Assembly (NCBI RefSeq): GCF_947258355.1
Contig: NZ_CAMYIC010000019.1
Span: 1 to 46,399 of the forward strand
Source: an uncultured Allomuricauda sp.
GTDB lineage: Bacteria > Bacteroidota > Bacteroidia > Flavobacteriales > Flavobacteriaceae
Direction: 5' to 3'
Length of the DNA stretch: 46,399 nucleotides
Each line of letters begins with the position of its first letter. Position 1 is the stretch's first letter. Below the pieces are notes generated by a model, which ran no database searches, had not been told where the DNA came from, and saw nothing but the letters and a program-made list of their open reading frames with translations. A program made the translations under genes and the position numbers. This document shows positions 1 to 9,343 of the stretch, one piece after another.

Positions 1-32
1 TAGATGTTTTGATACCTGCATCCAAAATTCTT

Positions 33-61
33 TTGTTATAGAATAACGTTACTTATTTTTG
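33..61 (+). promoter_or_regulatory. Putative valS promoter
   Basis: A TTG at 33-35 is followed after 18 bases by TATTTTTG at 54-61, which fits the Bacteroidota housekeeping consensus (TTG, 17-23 bases, TAnnTTTG). Transcription from here would give valS a 5' untranslated region of roughly 100 bases. I see no leader ORF or clear terminator in that region. The first 32 bases hold nothing I can assign. Confidence 0.5.
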
Positions 62-170
62 TTTCGTATTTCTGGATTGGCTCTCATCCGAAGAATAGCG
101 AAAAATTAACATTTAGCTTTCCCTTCAAAAATCCAATCACAGTCCAATTAAACAAAAACTGTACCGAAAA

Positions 171-2795
171 ATGGAAATTCCATCAAAATATGACCCAAAA
201 AGGGTTGAAGAACATTGGTATACCTACTGGTCGGAGCACGATTATTTCAGCTCCAAACCAGACGAAAGAGAGCCATATACCATAGTAATACCCCCTCCAA
301 ACGTTACAGGGGTCCTGCATATGGGGCATATGCTCAACAATACCCTACAAGATGTTCTTATCCGTAGGGCACGACTATTGGGGAAAAACGCTTGTTGGGT
401 GCCTGGAATGGACCACGCATCCATAGCCACTGAAGCGAAGGTTGTGGCCAAGCTGAAAGCAGATGGTATTGACAAGTCAAAACTATCACGAGATGAATTC
501 CTTAAACATGCTTGGGATTGGACCAACGAATATGGTGGGGTAATTTTACAGCAATTAAAGAAACTGGGTTGTTCTTGCGATTGGGACCGCACCAAGTTCA
601 CAATGGACGACGATATGTCAGCTTCCGTAATCAAAGTTTTTGTTGATTTATATAATAAAGGTTTGATTTACCGCGGGTATCGTATGGTGAATTGGGATCC
701 TGAAGCCAAGACCACGCTTTCGGATGAGGAAGTGATTTATGAGGAGCGACAAGGTAATCTTTACTATTTGTCCTATGCCATCGAAGGTTCCGACGAAAAA
801 GTGACGATTGCCACCACCCGTCCGGAGACCATTTTGGGCGATACCGCTATATGTATCAACCCCAATGATGAAAGATACCATCATTTGCGCGGCAAAAAAG
901 CCATTGTACCCATTTGCGACAGGGTGATTCCCATAATTGAAGATGAATATGTGGACGTGGAATTTGGTACCGGGTGTCTAAAAGTTACCCCTGCGCACGA
1001 CGAGAACGATAAAAACCTGGGGGATAAGCACAACCTTGAAGTTGTTGATATCTTCAATGACGACGCCACCTTGAACTCCTATGGACTTCACTATGAAGGA
1101 AAGGACCGATTTGTGGTGCGCAAGGAGATTTCAAAAGAGCTTGAAGAAAAAGGGTTTCTGGTAAAAACAGAACAGCATACCAACAAAGTGGGGACATCGG
1201 AAAGAACAAAGGTTGTCATTGAGCCAAGATTGTCCGATCAGTGGTTCCTTAAAATGGAAAACCTGGCCAAACCTGCCTTGGAAAGCGTTTTTGGCACAAA
1301 CGAAATTAATTTCTTCCCCAAAAAGTTTGAAAACACATACCGGCATTGGATGGAAGGTATTCGCGACTGGAATATTTCCCGTCAATTGTGGTGGGGTCAT
1401 CAAATTCCCGCTTATTACTATGGTGACGGCAAGGAGGATTTTGTTGTTGCCGAATCTCCAGAAGAAGCCTTGGAACTGGCAAGAGCCATAAAACCAAACA
1501 TAGAAACAGCCGACCTGAGACAGGACCGTGATGTTCTGGATACATGGTTCTCCTCATGGTTGTGGCCCATAAGTGTGTTTGGGGGAATCTTGGACCCGGA
1601 CAATGAAGAAGTAAATTACTATTACCCTACCAATGATTTGGTGACCGCCCCGGATATCATATTCTTTTGGGTGGCCAGAATGATTATGGCAGGATACGAA
1701 TATAGGGGAGAACGACCTTTTGAAAACGTCTATTTTACCGGGCTGGTCAGGGATAAGCAGCGTAGGAAGATGTCGAAGCAATTGGGTAATTCCCCAGATG
1801 CCCTTAAACTCATTGAAGATTTTGGGGCAGATGGCGTACGTGTTGGACTTCTGCTGAGTTCATCAGCCGGAAATGATATTATGTTCGACGAAGCCCTTTG
1901 CCAACAAGGGGCCAACTTTGCCAACAAGATCTGGAACGCATTCCGTTTGGTAAAAGGATGGGAAGTATCGGATATCCCACAACCTGAAGCGGCAGAAAAG
2001 GGAATAGCATGGTACAAAGCCAAGTTCTATCAAACTTTGGTAGAGATAGAAGACCATTTCTCCAAGTATCGTATTTCTGATGCTTTGATGGCTACTTATA
2101 AATTGGTTTGGGACGATTTCTGTTCCTGGTTGTTGGAGATTGTGAAACCAGAATACCAAAAGCCCATCGACCAGAAAACATATGATGAGGTTTTGGGTCT
2201 TTTTGAGGAAAACTTGAAATTATTGCATCCATTTATGCCATTCTTGACAGAAGAGGTTTGGCAACATATCGCCGAGCGTACGCCGGAGGATGCTTTGATC
2301 GTTTCCCAATGGCCAGAGGCTAAAGAAGTGGATTCAACCTTGATTGTGGATTTTGCATTTGCTTCCGAAGTTATTTCTGGGATACGAACCATCAGAAAGG
2401 AAAAAAATATCCCCCAAAAGGATGAGTTGGAACTCTTTATGCTAAATGCCGAAGGTGTGGGACCGCAAATGGACACCATTATCTTGAAACTGGGAAACCT
2501 ATCCAAAATGGAAACGATAGATGCCAGTTTAGATGGGGCATTGTCCTTTAGGGTAAAAAGTAACGAATACTTCATTCCAATAAGCGGTGCCATTGATGTG
2601 GAAGCGGAAATCGCCAAGATTACCGAGGAGCTCAATTATACCAAAGGATTTTTAAAATCGGTGCAAAAGAAATTGAGCAACGAGCGTTTTGTGAACAATG
2701 CCCCAGAAAAAGTGGTGGCCATGGAACGCAAAAAAGCTGCCGATGCCGAAGCCAAAATCGAAACCTTGGAGAAGAGTTTGGCGAGTTTAAAATAA
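171..2795 (+). CDS. valS: Valine--tRNA ligase
   Basis: This cytoplasmic class I aminoacyl-tRNA synthetase charges tRNA-Val with valine and edits mischarged threonine. The HIGH-type signature appears as HMGH at residues 50-53. The KMSKS loop appears as KMSKQ near residue 533, a variant I associate with Bacteroidota ValRS. The CP1 editing domain ([12 protein letters not shown]) lies in between. The C-terminus (from about residue 815) is a charged coiled coil, the tRNA-binding arm typical of ValRS. The length of 874 aa is normal. The ATG at 171 gives the expected start ([17 protein letters not shown]). It stands alone as a transcription unit, with its own promoter and a repeat hairpin after it. 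Confidence 0.97.
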   Translation: MEIPSKYDPKRVEEHWYTYWSEHDYFSSKPDEREPYTIVIPPPNVTGVLHMGHMLNNTLQDVLIRRARLLGKNACWVPGMDHASIATEAKVVAKLKADGIDKSKLSRDEFLKHAWDWTNEYGGVILQQLKKLGCSCDWDRTKFTMDDDMSASVIKVFVDLYNKGLIYRGYRMVNWDPEAKTTLSDEEVIYEERQGNLYYLSYAIEGSDEKVTIATTRPETILGDTAICINPNDERYHHLRGKKAIVPICDRVIPIIEDEYVDVEFGTGCLKVTPAHDENDKNLGDKHNLEVVDIFNDDATLNSYGLHYEGKDRFVVRKEISKELEEKGFLVKTEQHTNKVGTSERTKVVIEPRLSDQWFLKMENLAKPALESVFGTNEINFFPKKFENTYRHWMEGIRDWNISRQLWWGHQIPAYYYGDGKEDFVVAESPEEALELARAIKPNIETADLRQDRDVLDTWFSSWLWPISVFGGILDPDNEEVNYYYPTNDLVTAPDIIFFWVARMIMAGYEYRGERPFENVYFTGLVRDKQRRKMSKQLGNSPDALKLIEDFGADGVRVGLLLSSSAGNDIMFDEALCQQGANFANKIWNAFRLVKGWEVSDIPQPEAAEKGIAWYKAKFYQTLVEIEDHFSKYRISDALMATYKLVWDDFCSWLLEIVKPEYQKPIDQKTYDEVLGLFEENLKLLHPFMPFLTEEVWQHIAERTPEDALIVSQWPEAKEVDSTLIVDFAFASEVISGIRTIRKEKNIPQKDELELFMLNAEGVGPQMDTIILKLGNLSKMETIDASLDGALSFRVKSNEYFIPISGAIDVEAEIAKITEELNYTKGFLKSVQKKLSNERFVNNAPEKVVAMERKKAADAEAKIETLEKSLASLK

Positions 2796-2851
2796 TTCAA
2801 ATGGCATTGTATAACCATTTTTGAAAAGAAGGTGTATAAAAACTAGTTATC

Positions 2852-2923
2852 TGTCAGTTCGAGCGCAGTCGAGAACTTAAGGATGTTGGAGGTCAATGGG
2901 TTTCGACTGCGCTCAACCTGACA
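2852..2923. repeat. Palindromic REP-like element, two inverted arms
   Basis: The left arm (2852-2876) carries the core GAGCGCAGTCGAGA. The right arm (2899-2923) is its inverted copy, TTTCGACTGCGCTCAA, and both arms end in TGTCAG or its complement. The arms can fold into a long imperfect hairpin with a loop of about 22 bases. Because it lies just after valS, it may act as an mRNA 3' end stabiliser or terminator, although no U-tract follows. The same core recurs at 26368, 30371 and 31476. Confidence 0.85.
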
Positions 2924-3013
2924 AGTTCTTCCTTTTGTTGCTTTTTATACATATGCTTTTCTTTTTATTTTTCATACTTTGGAAGACATAATAACCAATT
3001 GATTTCAGGACCC

Positions 3014-4402
3014 ATGAAAAACCTCGATAGAAGAAGTTTTATTCAAAAAACTTCATTGACCGCCGCCGCCGTTTCCATAGCACCAACCTATTTAAAAGCT
3101 AATTCCGAAAGACCCTTTACCTCGACCTATATGGGTGGATTTGCTGCACCTAAATTGGAAAAGGTTCGTGCCGCTTTTATTGGCGTGGGGGCCAGAGGAG
3201 GAACTCATGCCAAGTTCTTTGCTGCTTTGGAAGGGACCGAAGTGGTCGCTATCTGTGATCTTTATGAGGATTTGGTAAAAGAAAAGACAAAATGGGTAAA
3301 GGATGCTGCGGGAGAAAATCGACATAAAAATATAGCCCAGTATTGGGGTGACGAAGATAAGTGGCGGACCATGCTCAAAGAAGTAAAGCCCGATGTGGTG
3401 TTTATTGCTACCAATTGGGTAAATCATGCGCCCATGGCCATTGGAGCCATGGAGCACGGAGCCCATGCGTTTGTTGAGGTGCCTATGGCAACTACCCTTC
3501 AAGATATGTGGGATATTGTGGATGCAAGTGAGCGTACCCAAAAGCATTGCATGATGCTGGAAAACGTGAATTATAGCCGTGATGAGCTTATGTTCCTCAA
3601 TATGTGTAGACAAGGCGTAATTGGAGAGATCTTGCATGGTGAAGCGGCTTATATCCACGAATTACGCTGGCAAATGGAAGAGCAGGAGCGAGGCACGGGG
3701 TCATGGCGAACACATCATTATGCCAATCGAAATGGAAACTTGTACCCCACCCATGGTTTGGGACCTGTTGCCCAATACATGAATTTGGCAAGGCAAGATG
3801 ATACTTTTGGTAGCTTGGTTTCTTTTTCTACCCCAGCAAGAGGCAGGGCACTATATGCCGAGAAAAATTATCCAGCCGATCATAAATGGAACCAACTTGA
3901 TTTTAAAGGTGGGGATTTGAATACATCCATTATCAAAACCGCCATGGGAAAAACCATCATGGTACAGTGGGATGAAACCAGCCCAAGACCCTATTCCAGA
4001 TTGAACTTGGTACAAGGAACCAAAGGGATTTTGGCAGGATTTCCGACCCGCGTAGCTTTGGAAGGTGGTGTGGAAGGACTCACTGAAGATCACCATTCTT
4101 GGGTACAAGGAGAGCAGCTCGAAAAGTTGTACGAGAAATATGATCATCCCCTTTACAAACGACTCAACGAAGCTGCCAAGGGGAGTGGACATGGTGGTAT
4201 GGATGGTATTATGGTGTACCGCATAGTGGAATGTCTGCAAAAAGGATTGCCTTTGGATCAAAATGTTTACGAGGGTTGTTTGTGGAGCGCCGTTTCCCCA
4301 TTGAGTGAACGCTCAGTGGCAAGTGGTGGAGCGCCACAGCCTTTCCCCGATTTTACCCGGGGTAACTGGAAGGAAACCGAACCGTTGCAAATTATAAGTT
4401 AA
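3014..4402 (+). CDS. Tat-exported Gfo/Idh/MocA protein, GH109-like (alpha-N-acetylgalactosaminidase family)
   Basis: The ATG at 3014 gives a twin-arginine signal (RRSFIQK, residues 6-12, then an Ala-rich segment), so I prefer it to the TTG at 2999. A Rossmann fold follows (GVGARGGTHAKFFAAL, then VVAICD), as in the Gfo/Idh/MocA family. The segment YPTHGLGPVAQYMN and the length of about 463 aa match glycoside hydrolase family 109, whose characterised members use bound NAD to cleave terminal alpha-GalNAc. Cofactor binding before Tat export fits the signal. Neighbouring kinase and nucleotidyltransferase genes suggest salvage of the released sugar. It could instead be a plain sugar oxidoreductase, because many family members have no tested activity. 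Confidence 0.82.
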   Translation: MKNLDRRSFIQKTSLTAAAVSIAPTYLKANSERPFTSTYMGGFAAPKLEKVRAAFIGVGARGGTHAKFFAALEGTEVVAICDLYEDLVKEKTKWVKDAAGENRHKNIAQYWGDEDKWRTMLKEVKPDVVFIATNWVNHAPMAIGAMEHGAHAFVEVPMATTLQDMWDIVDASERTQKHCMMLENVNYSRDELMFLNMCRQGVIGEILHGEAAYIHELRWQMEEQERGTGSWRTHHYANRNGNLYPTHGLGPVAQYMNLARQDDTFGSLVSFSTPARGRALYAEKNYPADHKWNQLDFKGGDLNTSIIKTAMGKTIMVQWDETSPRPYSRLNLVQGTKGILAGFPTRVALEGGVEGLTEDHHSWVQGEQLEKLYEKYDHPLYKRLNEAAKGSGHGGMDGIMVYRIVECLQKGLPLDQNVYEGCLWSAVSPLSERSVASGGAPQPFPDFTRGNWKETEPLQIIS

Positions 4403-4415
4403 GTAGACCTGATTA

Positions 4416-5468
4416 ATGATTGAAATAAAAGTACCCGCCCGAATCTGTTTTTATGGGGACCACCAGGATTATTTGGGATTGCCCGTAATCGCGGGAACCA
4501 TTGATAGGTATATCAATTTAAGTGCAAGCCCCAATAACGACGGTATATATCTTTTAAAGTTGTTGGACCTCAAAAAGGAAACATCCATTTCATTGGATGA
4601 TGATTTAAAACATGTTCAGGCAGACGACTACTTTAGGTCGGTAATAGCAGTTTTAAAGGAAAAGGGTTTTCAGTTTGATCAAGGTTACGATATCGAAATA
4701 TCCGGAAATATTCCTGTTAATGCAGGATTATCCAGCTCTTCGGCTTTGGTGGTGGCTTGGATTCGTTTTTTGGTGGAGACCCAGGGAAAATCTGATGAAA
4801 TCAGTGACTATGAGATTGGGAGATGGGCGTATGAGGCCGAAGTGTTGTTCTTTGATCAACCCGGGGGATTAATGGATCAGTACACCATTGCCCAAAAAGG
4901 GTTGATTTATATCGATACACAAAGCGGTGAAAGTACTCGCCTCCATACCAGTTTGGGGAAATTACTTGTTGCAGAGTCGGGTGTGCCCAAAAAGACCTTG
5001 GAGGTCTTGAAAAATGCCCGAGTGTATGCACAGAAGGCTGTGGATGCCGTCAAAAAAGTACATCCAGAATTTGAACTGGAACATGCCACCTTGGAGGATT
5101 ATGAAAAATTTATCGATCTAGTGCCGGGGGAGCTTCAGGGGTACTGGTACGCGACCATTTACAATTACCACATCACATTGGAAGCAAAAAAGGAGTTGTT
5201 GAAGCCGAACCCAAACATCCAAGTTTTGGGAGATTTAATGAACCAGCACCAAATCATTCTTCAAAATGAAATCAAGAACACCCCTTTGGAAATGGTGGAG
5301 ATGATGGATGCTGCACGAATTGCCGGTGCCATAGGAACTAAAATAATTGGCTCCGGTGGTGGAGGTTGCATGGTGGCCATGATCACGGATGATATGGAGA
5401 ACAAGGTAAAACAAGCATTTTTGGATAAGGGTGCCAAGGCGGTATACACAGTAGAATTAACCAGTTGA
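4416..5468 (+). CDS. GHMP family sugar kinase (galactokinase-like)
   Basis: This cytosolic small-molecule kinase transfers phosphate from ATP, probably to the anomeric position of a sugar. Motif 1 is RICFYGDHQDYLG near the N-terminus, corresponding to the galactokinase GEHTDY sugar-binding segment. The ATP loop is PVNAGLSSSSA at about residue 100. The active-site region is PGGLMDQ, and motif 3 is GSGGGGCM near the C-terminus. The 350 aa length is shorter than classical galactokinase and nearer to the glucuronokinase/heptose-kinase group. It starts 13 bases after the GH109-like gene and is followed within 5 bases by a nucleotidyltransferase, so the product may be a sugar-1-phosphate that is then activated. 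The exact sugar cannot be read from sequence. Confidence 0.85.
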   Translation: MIEIKVPARICFYGDHQDYLGLPVIAGTIDRYINLSASPNNDGIYLLKLLDLKKETSISLDDDLKHVQADDYFRSVIAVLKEKGFQFDQGYDIEISGNIPVNAGLSSSSALVVAWIRFLVETQGKSDEISDYEIGRWAYEAEVLFFDQPGGLMDQYTIAQKGLIYIDTQSGESTRLHTSLGKLLVAESGVPKKTLEVLKNARVYAQKAVDAVKKVHPEFELEHATLEDYEKFIDLVPGELQGYWYATIYNYHITLEAKKELLKPNPNIQVLGDLMNQHQIILQNEIKNTPLEMVEMMDAARIAGAIGTKIIGSGGGGCMVAMITDDMENKVKQAFLDKGAKAVYTVELTS

Positions 5469-5473
5469 TTACA

Positions 5474-6307
5474 ATGGAGAATACAAGTTTGATCATCATG
5501 GTAGGGGGTGCATCTTCACGGATGAAGCGAAGCCTGAAAGATAGGGAAGATCAAAAGGATGTTATGGACAATATCCCGCATAAAAGCTTGATTCCCGTGG
5601 GACAAAAAGGGAGGCCTTTTTTGTATTATCTGGTACAGAATGCTGTGGAAGCAGGATACACCAAATTGTATTTGATTACAAGCCAGGAAAATGAGGCCTT
5701 TCGAAATTTGAAAGATCAAGGTGCTTTTCCAGAGGGATTGGAGGTTTTTTTGGCGGTGCAATCCGTACCAGAAGGAAGAACAAAACCCTTGGGCACTGCG
5801 GATGCCCTTCAGCAATGTTTGGACCAATACCCCGAATTAAAACATACCACGTTTACAGTTTGTAATGGGGATAACCTCTATTCCGTTGGGGCTTTAAAAG
5901 ATTTGAGGGAAGATAGAAAAGCTCCTCATGCTCTCATTAGTTACGGTAGTTCTGGTTTTGATTATACCGAGGAGCGCATTGCCAAGTTTGCCGTGATGGA
6001 TATTTCTGCAGATGGTTTTCTAAGGCGAATCATAGAAAAACCCAAAGTGGAAGATGTCCCCAATTATAAAGATGCTTCAGGAGAGCTACGGGTGAGCATG
6101 AATATTTTTAGTTTTTCCGGGAAGGAAATTTACCCCTATTTAAAAAACTGTCCCATTGATCCTGTTCGGGACGAAAAGGAATTGCCCAAAGCCGTTGCAA
6201 TATTGGTTGCCGAACAATCGCAAAGTGTACTGTGTATACCCCGCTCAGAGCATATTCCTGATTTAACCGATGCCAACGATATTCAATTATTTAAAAATTT
6301 AGAGTAA
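5474..6307 (+). CDS. Sugar nucleotidyltransferase (NTP_transferase family)
   Basis: It is predicted to couple a sugar-1-phosphate to an NTP, releasing pyrophosphate. The N-terminal nucleotide-binding loop is an atypical MVGGASSRMKRS instead of GGxGTRxxP. A family-like segment with a lysine (HKSLIPVG) follows, then CNGDNLY, which fits the metal-binding Asp motif. The ATG at 5474 lies 5 bases after the kinase stop. A TTG at 5465 would overlap that stop and is less likely. At 277 aa it has the size of a single catalytic domain. Tight coupling to the GHMP kinase suggests both act on the same sugar, with UDP-GalNAc or a related nucleotide sugar as one possible product (inference). Confidence 0.8.
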   Translation: MENTSLIIMVGGASSRMKRSLKDREDQKDVMDNIPHKSLIPVGQKGRPFLYYLVQNAVEAGYTKLYLITSQENEAFRNLKDQGAFPEGLEVFLAVQSVPEGRTKPLGTADALQQCLDQYPELKHTTFTVCNGDNLYSVGALKDLREDRKAPHALISYGSSGFDYTEERIAKFAVMDISADGFLRRIIEKPKVEDVPNYKDASGELRVSMNIFSFSGKEIYPYLKNCPIDPVRDEKELPKAVAILVAEQSQSVLCIPRSEHIPDLTDANDIQLFKNLE

Positions 6308-6359
6308 CTTATCGGCACATAATCCCATTCTTGCATTGAGCAAAGCTTAAATTTTTGAA

Positions 6360-7628
6360 ATGGAATCGTATGCAACAGCATTGTTATATGCTACACCTTT
6401 TTTTATTGGCTTGGTATTGATCGAGATTCTTTATGGCCGATTTGTAAAAGACCAAAAACACAACCTCATGGACACCGTGAGCAGTCTTAGCTCAGGTTTG
6501 ACCAATGTAGTGAAGGATTCTCTAGGATTGGTGCTTATTTTGGTAAGTTATCCATTTTTACTCGAACATTTGGCCTTAGTGGAAATCAAGGCGACATGGT
6601 TGGTTTGGGTAGTTGCCTTTATTGCTTTGGATTTTGCTGGCTATTGGAACCACAGGCTGAGCCATCACATCAATTTTTTTTGGAACCAACATGTGATTCA
6701 TCATAGCAGTGAAGAGTTTAATCTGGCCTGTGCGCTTCGCCAGCCGATTTCAAACTTATTGGGGTATTATGCACTATTACTGATTCCTGCGGCGTTATTG
6801 GGCGTTCCCCACAAGGTGATTGCCGTATTGGCACCCATCCATCTATTTGCCCAGTTTTGGTACCATACACAACATATCGGGAAAATGGGCTTTTTGGAGT
6901 ACGTGATCGTGACCCCTTCACAACATCGGGTGCACCATGCCATTAACCCTGAGTATATTGATAAAAACCTTGGACAGATATTTTGTGTTTGGGACAGAAT
7001 GTTTGGAACCTTTCAAGAAGAGTTGGATGAGGTCCCTCCACAATACGGAGTGTTAAAACCTGCAAACACATGGAACCCAATCATCATTAATTTTCAGCAC
7101 TTGTGGCGATTGATGCAAGATGCATGGCGGACCAAAAGCTATTGGGATAAATTGCGGATTTGGTTTATGCCCACCGGTTGGAGACCCGAAGATGTAAAAG
7201 AAAAGTACCCCGTAGCGATTATAGAGAATGTGTATAATTTCAGAAAGTATCAACCTGAAGCTTCCTCTTTCTTAAAGGCTTACGCCCTGTTTCAATTGAT
7301 AGTCACAACTTTTTTAATGCTATTTATGTTCTACAGCTACTCGGAAATCGGTTTTGATGGGCTATTGTTGTTCGGTGCTTTCATTTTTGTTGGTATTTAT
7401 GGGTACACCACGCTTATGGACCGAAAAAGTTATGCGGTGTGGATTGAAGTTATACGAGGAGTGGGGGGATTGGTATTGATTTATTTTACGAACGATTGGT
7501 TTGGCATCAACACGCATTTTTCAATGGGAAGCTATATTGTTGCCCTCTATTTTTTGGTAACGATTTTTGGGGCTATTTACTTTACTTATTTCGAGAAGTC
7601 TTTTGCAAGTCCAAATTTGGCTTCCTAA
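6360..7628 (+). CDS. Sterol desaturase / fatty acid hydroxylase family membrane protein
   Basis: This is an integral membrane di-iron oxygenase. Three histidine clusters are visible: HRLSHH and HVIHHSS around residues 98-120, and HRVHH near residue 194. They lie between hydrophobic segments, and further membrane helices follow in the C-terminal third (about residues 310-415). The layout resembles alkylglycerol monooxygenase (TMEM195-like) more than a short bacterial C4-sterol oxidase, so a lipid ether or acyl chain is a plausible substrate. It starts 52 bases after the nucleotidyltransferase and may be independent of it. Its TAA stop shares bases with the stop of the opposing ACBP gene. Confidence 0.88.
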   Translation: MESYATALLYATPFFIGLVLIEILYGRFVKDQKHNLMDTVSSLSSGLTNVVKDSLGLVLILVSYPFLLEHLALVEIKATWLVWVVAFIALDFAGYWNHRLSHHINFFWNQHVIHHSSEEFNLACALRQPISNLLGYYALLLIPAALLGVPHKVIAVLAPIHLFAQFWYHTQHIGKMGFLEYVIVTPSQHRVHHAINPEYIDKNLGQIFCVWDRMFGTFQEELDEVPPQYGVLKPANTWNPIIINFQHLWRLMQDAWRTKSYWDKLRIWFMPTGWRPEDVKEKYPVAIIENVYNFRKYQPEASSFLKAYALFQLIVTTFLMLFMFYSYSEIGFDGLLLFGAFIFVGIYGYTTLMDRKSYAVWIEVIRGVGGLVLIYFTNDWFGINTHFSMGSYIVALYFLVTIFGAIYFTYFEKSFASPNLAS

Positions 7629-7888
7629 AGGTTTTTTAATTCTTTCTCCACGAGTTCCACATATTTTTCCATGGCTTCTTCTACGCTGATTCTTTTGGCC
7701 TGAAACAAAGCGTTCGCCTTGAATGCATTGATCAATGGGGTTCTACTGCCGGGATTGTCAAAGTTTTTGTTTGCAATCTTAAAATAGGCATACAGTTTTA
7801 ACAGAAGATCAGCCGGTAACGGGTCGGTGTAGTCGTTAACAAAGTTAACGGCGTCATTGAATCTTTTATGTAGTTCTTCGTTAATCAT
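7625..7888 (-). CDS. Acyl-CoA-binding protein
   Basis: This small cytosolic protein binds and buffers long-chain acyl-CoA esters. The 87 aa form the four-helix ACBP pattern: a LHKRFNDAVNFV opening, a central KLYAYFKIAN (the family's LYALYKQAT segment), and a helical C-terminus (VEEAMEKYVELVEKEL). It is the last gene of the lipid operon and overlaps psd by 8 bases, which implies translational coupling. ACBPs are mostly eukaryotic but recur in Bacteroidota next to phospholipid genes. The context suggests acyl-CoA handling linked to phospholipid metabolism. Confidence 0.85.
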   Translation of the reverse strand: MINEELHKRFNDAVNFVNDYTDPLPADLLLKLYAYFKIANKNFDNPGSRTPLINAFKANALFQAKRISVEEAMEKYVELVEKELKNL

Positions 7889-8546
7889 CCATCGGTCTTA
7901 CGGAAGCAATGCATGTGCGTGCCCCAACTACTTTTTGGTTCAATTCAACGGTAATATTGCAATCAAGGGGTAACAAGAGGTCTATACGAGAACCAAATTT
8001 TATAAAACCAGCGTCTTCCCCTTGTGTTACTTGTTCACCTTCTTCGGCATAATTTACGATTCTTCTGGCCATGGCTCCAGCGATTTGTCGATATCCGATT
8101 TCACCGAACTTTGGTGTGTGGAGTATTATGGTCGTACGTTCATTTTCCGTACTCGATTTTGGGTGCCAAGCGACCAAATATTTTCCAGGGTGATATTTTG
8201 AATAGGTTACCGTTCCACTGGCAGGGTATCTGGTTACGTGCACATTGGTTGGTGACATAAAAATAGATACCTGCTTTCTTTTGTCTTTAAAGTATTCCGG
8301 TTCATCAACTTCTTCGATCACAACGATCTTGCCATCGGCCGGGGCCAATATTTCATCAAAATTTGGGGTGACCAGCCTTTTGGGATTTCTAAAAAACTGC
8401 AGAATGGCTATCAATATCAATAATGCAGCGATTTGAACGGTAAATCGAATCCATTCTACATCGATCAAGTATTGTGAAGCCAAAACGGTGGCTACCACTA
8501 TAAAAAAAGTGGTGATTATAATTTTTTGCCCCTCTTTATGAAACAT
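7881..8546 (-). CDS. psd: Phosphatidylserine decarboxylase (proenzyme)
   Basis: It converts phosphatidylserine to phosphatidylethanolamine at the inner membrane. Two hydrophobic segments lie at the N-terminus (about residues 9-50). The ILAPADGKIVVIEE motif, an SPTNVHVTRYP segment and a late FGSRIDLLLP follow. In the family the Gly-Ser bond of that last motif undergoes self-cleavage to make the pyruvoyl group, and here it lies near residue 185. At 221 aa it belongs to the short archaeal/Bacteroidota-type group. It overlaps cdsA by 11 bases upstream and the ACBP gene by 8 bases downstream, so the three are almost certainly co-translated. Confidence 0.93.
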   Translation of the reverse strand: MFHKEGQKIIITTFFIVVATVLASQYLIDVEWIRFTVQIAALLILIAILQFFRNPKRLVTPNFDEILAPADGKIVVIEEVDEPEYFKDKRKQVSIFMSPTNVHVTRYPASGTVTYSKYHPGKYLVAWHPKSSTENERTTIILHTPKFGEIGYRQIAGAMARRIVNYAEEGEQVTQGEDAGFIKFGSRIDLLLPLDCNITVELNQKVVGARTCIASVRPMDD

Positions 8547-9339
8547 AGGAGAATATATTTAAAATCAAATATGCAAAAGGCGCAGCAAACACCAAGCTAT
8601 CCAATCGGTCCCAAATTCCACCATGTCCAGGTAAAATAGCTCCGCTATCCTTTACCCCGGCCATACGTTTGAATTTTGATTCCAATAAATCGCCCAAACT
8701 CCCTGCTACCACTATTAAACATGCCATTGCCATCCATTCCATTACCGTAAGCTTTGTTTCGTACCACGATAAAAAATAAGCGGCTATCAATGCAAAAATA
8801 AGACCTCCTACAGAACCTTCAATGGTTTTTTTTGGTGAAACTGCAGGAAAAAGTTTTGTGCGGCCCAAAGTTCTTCCGACCAAGTATGCAAATGTGTCGT
8901 TGACCCATATTAAAATAAAGATGCCCATAATCAAAAATTGGGCAAATTCATCTATCTTATATGGGATCATGGTTAAAAAGATACATCCCCCTCCAATGTA
9001 TAAAAGTCCGATAAGGAACTTTTGAAAACTCGTGAATTTTCTAGGTTTTTTGGAAAAGAGGAACATGAGCAACGCAATATCAACTGTAATGGTCAACAAC
9101 ATCAACAGATTTACTGCAGTGGTGTCGTTGGTAAGGTAAATAAAGACCCACCATAAGGCCAAATAGGCCATGAAAACATAGTATCCCTTTAACCTAACAA
9201 TACGTTTAAATTCATACAGACAGGCCAATCCAAATGTCATAAATAAAAAGTCGAAGGCATCCGAGCTTAAAAATACGGCACCAAGCAGAAGTACTACATA
9301 AATCACCCCTGTTATGGAGCGTCTTAAAATTTCTCTCAT
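8536..9339 (-). CDS. cdsA: Phosphatidate cytidylyltransferase
   Basis: This integral membrane enzyme makes CDP-diacylglycerol from phosphatidic acid and CTP, the branch-point precursor for phospholipids including the phosphatidylserine used by Psd. About eight hydrophobic segments are visible. The C-terminal family signature is intact: SKFKRMAGVKDSG followed by LPGHGGIWDRLDS, which carries the metal-binding Asp residues. The length of 267 aa is normal. It starts 4 bases after the LUD gene and overlaps psd. Confidence 0.95.
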   Translation of the reverse strand: MREILRRSITGVIYVVLLLGAVFLSSDAFDFLFMTFGLACLYEFKRIVRLKGYYVFMAYLALWWVFIYLTNDTTAVNLLMLLTITVDIALLMFLFSKKPRKFTSFQKFLIGLLYIGGGCIFLTMIPYKIDEFAQFLIMGIFILIWVNDTFAYLVGRTLGRTKLFPAVSPKKTIEGSVGGLIFALIAAYFLSWYETKLTVMEWMAMACLIVVAGSLGDLLESKFKRMAGVKDSGAILPGHGGIWDRLDSLVFAAPFAYLILNIFSYVS

Positions 9340-9343
9340 GTAT

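Noticed and set aside
2096..2635. A 179-codon open frame on the minus strand inside valS
   Set aside because: It is antisense to conserved ValRS coding sequence and its translation is Ser-rich with no domain or start signal. Many similar antisense frames across the window were left out for the same reason.
2999..3013. TTG start for the GH109-like gene
   Set aside because: The ATG at 3014 gives a proper twin-arginine signal, and the 5 extra residues would only weaken it.
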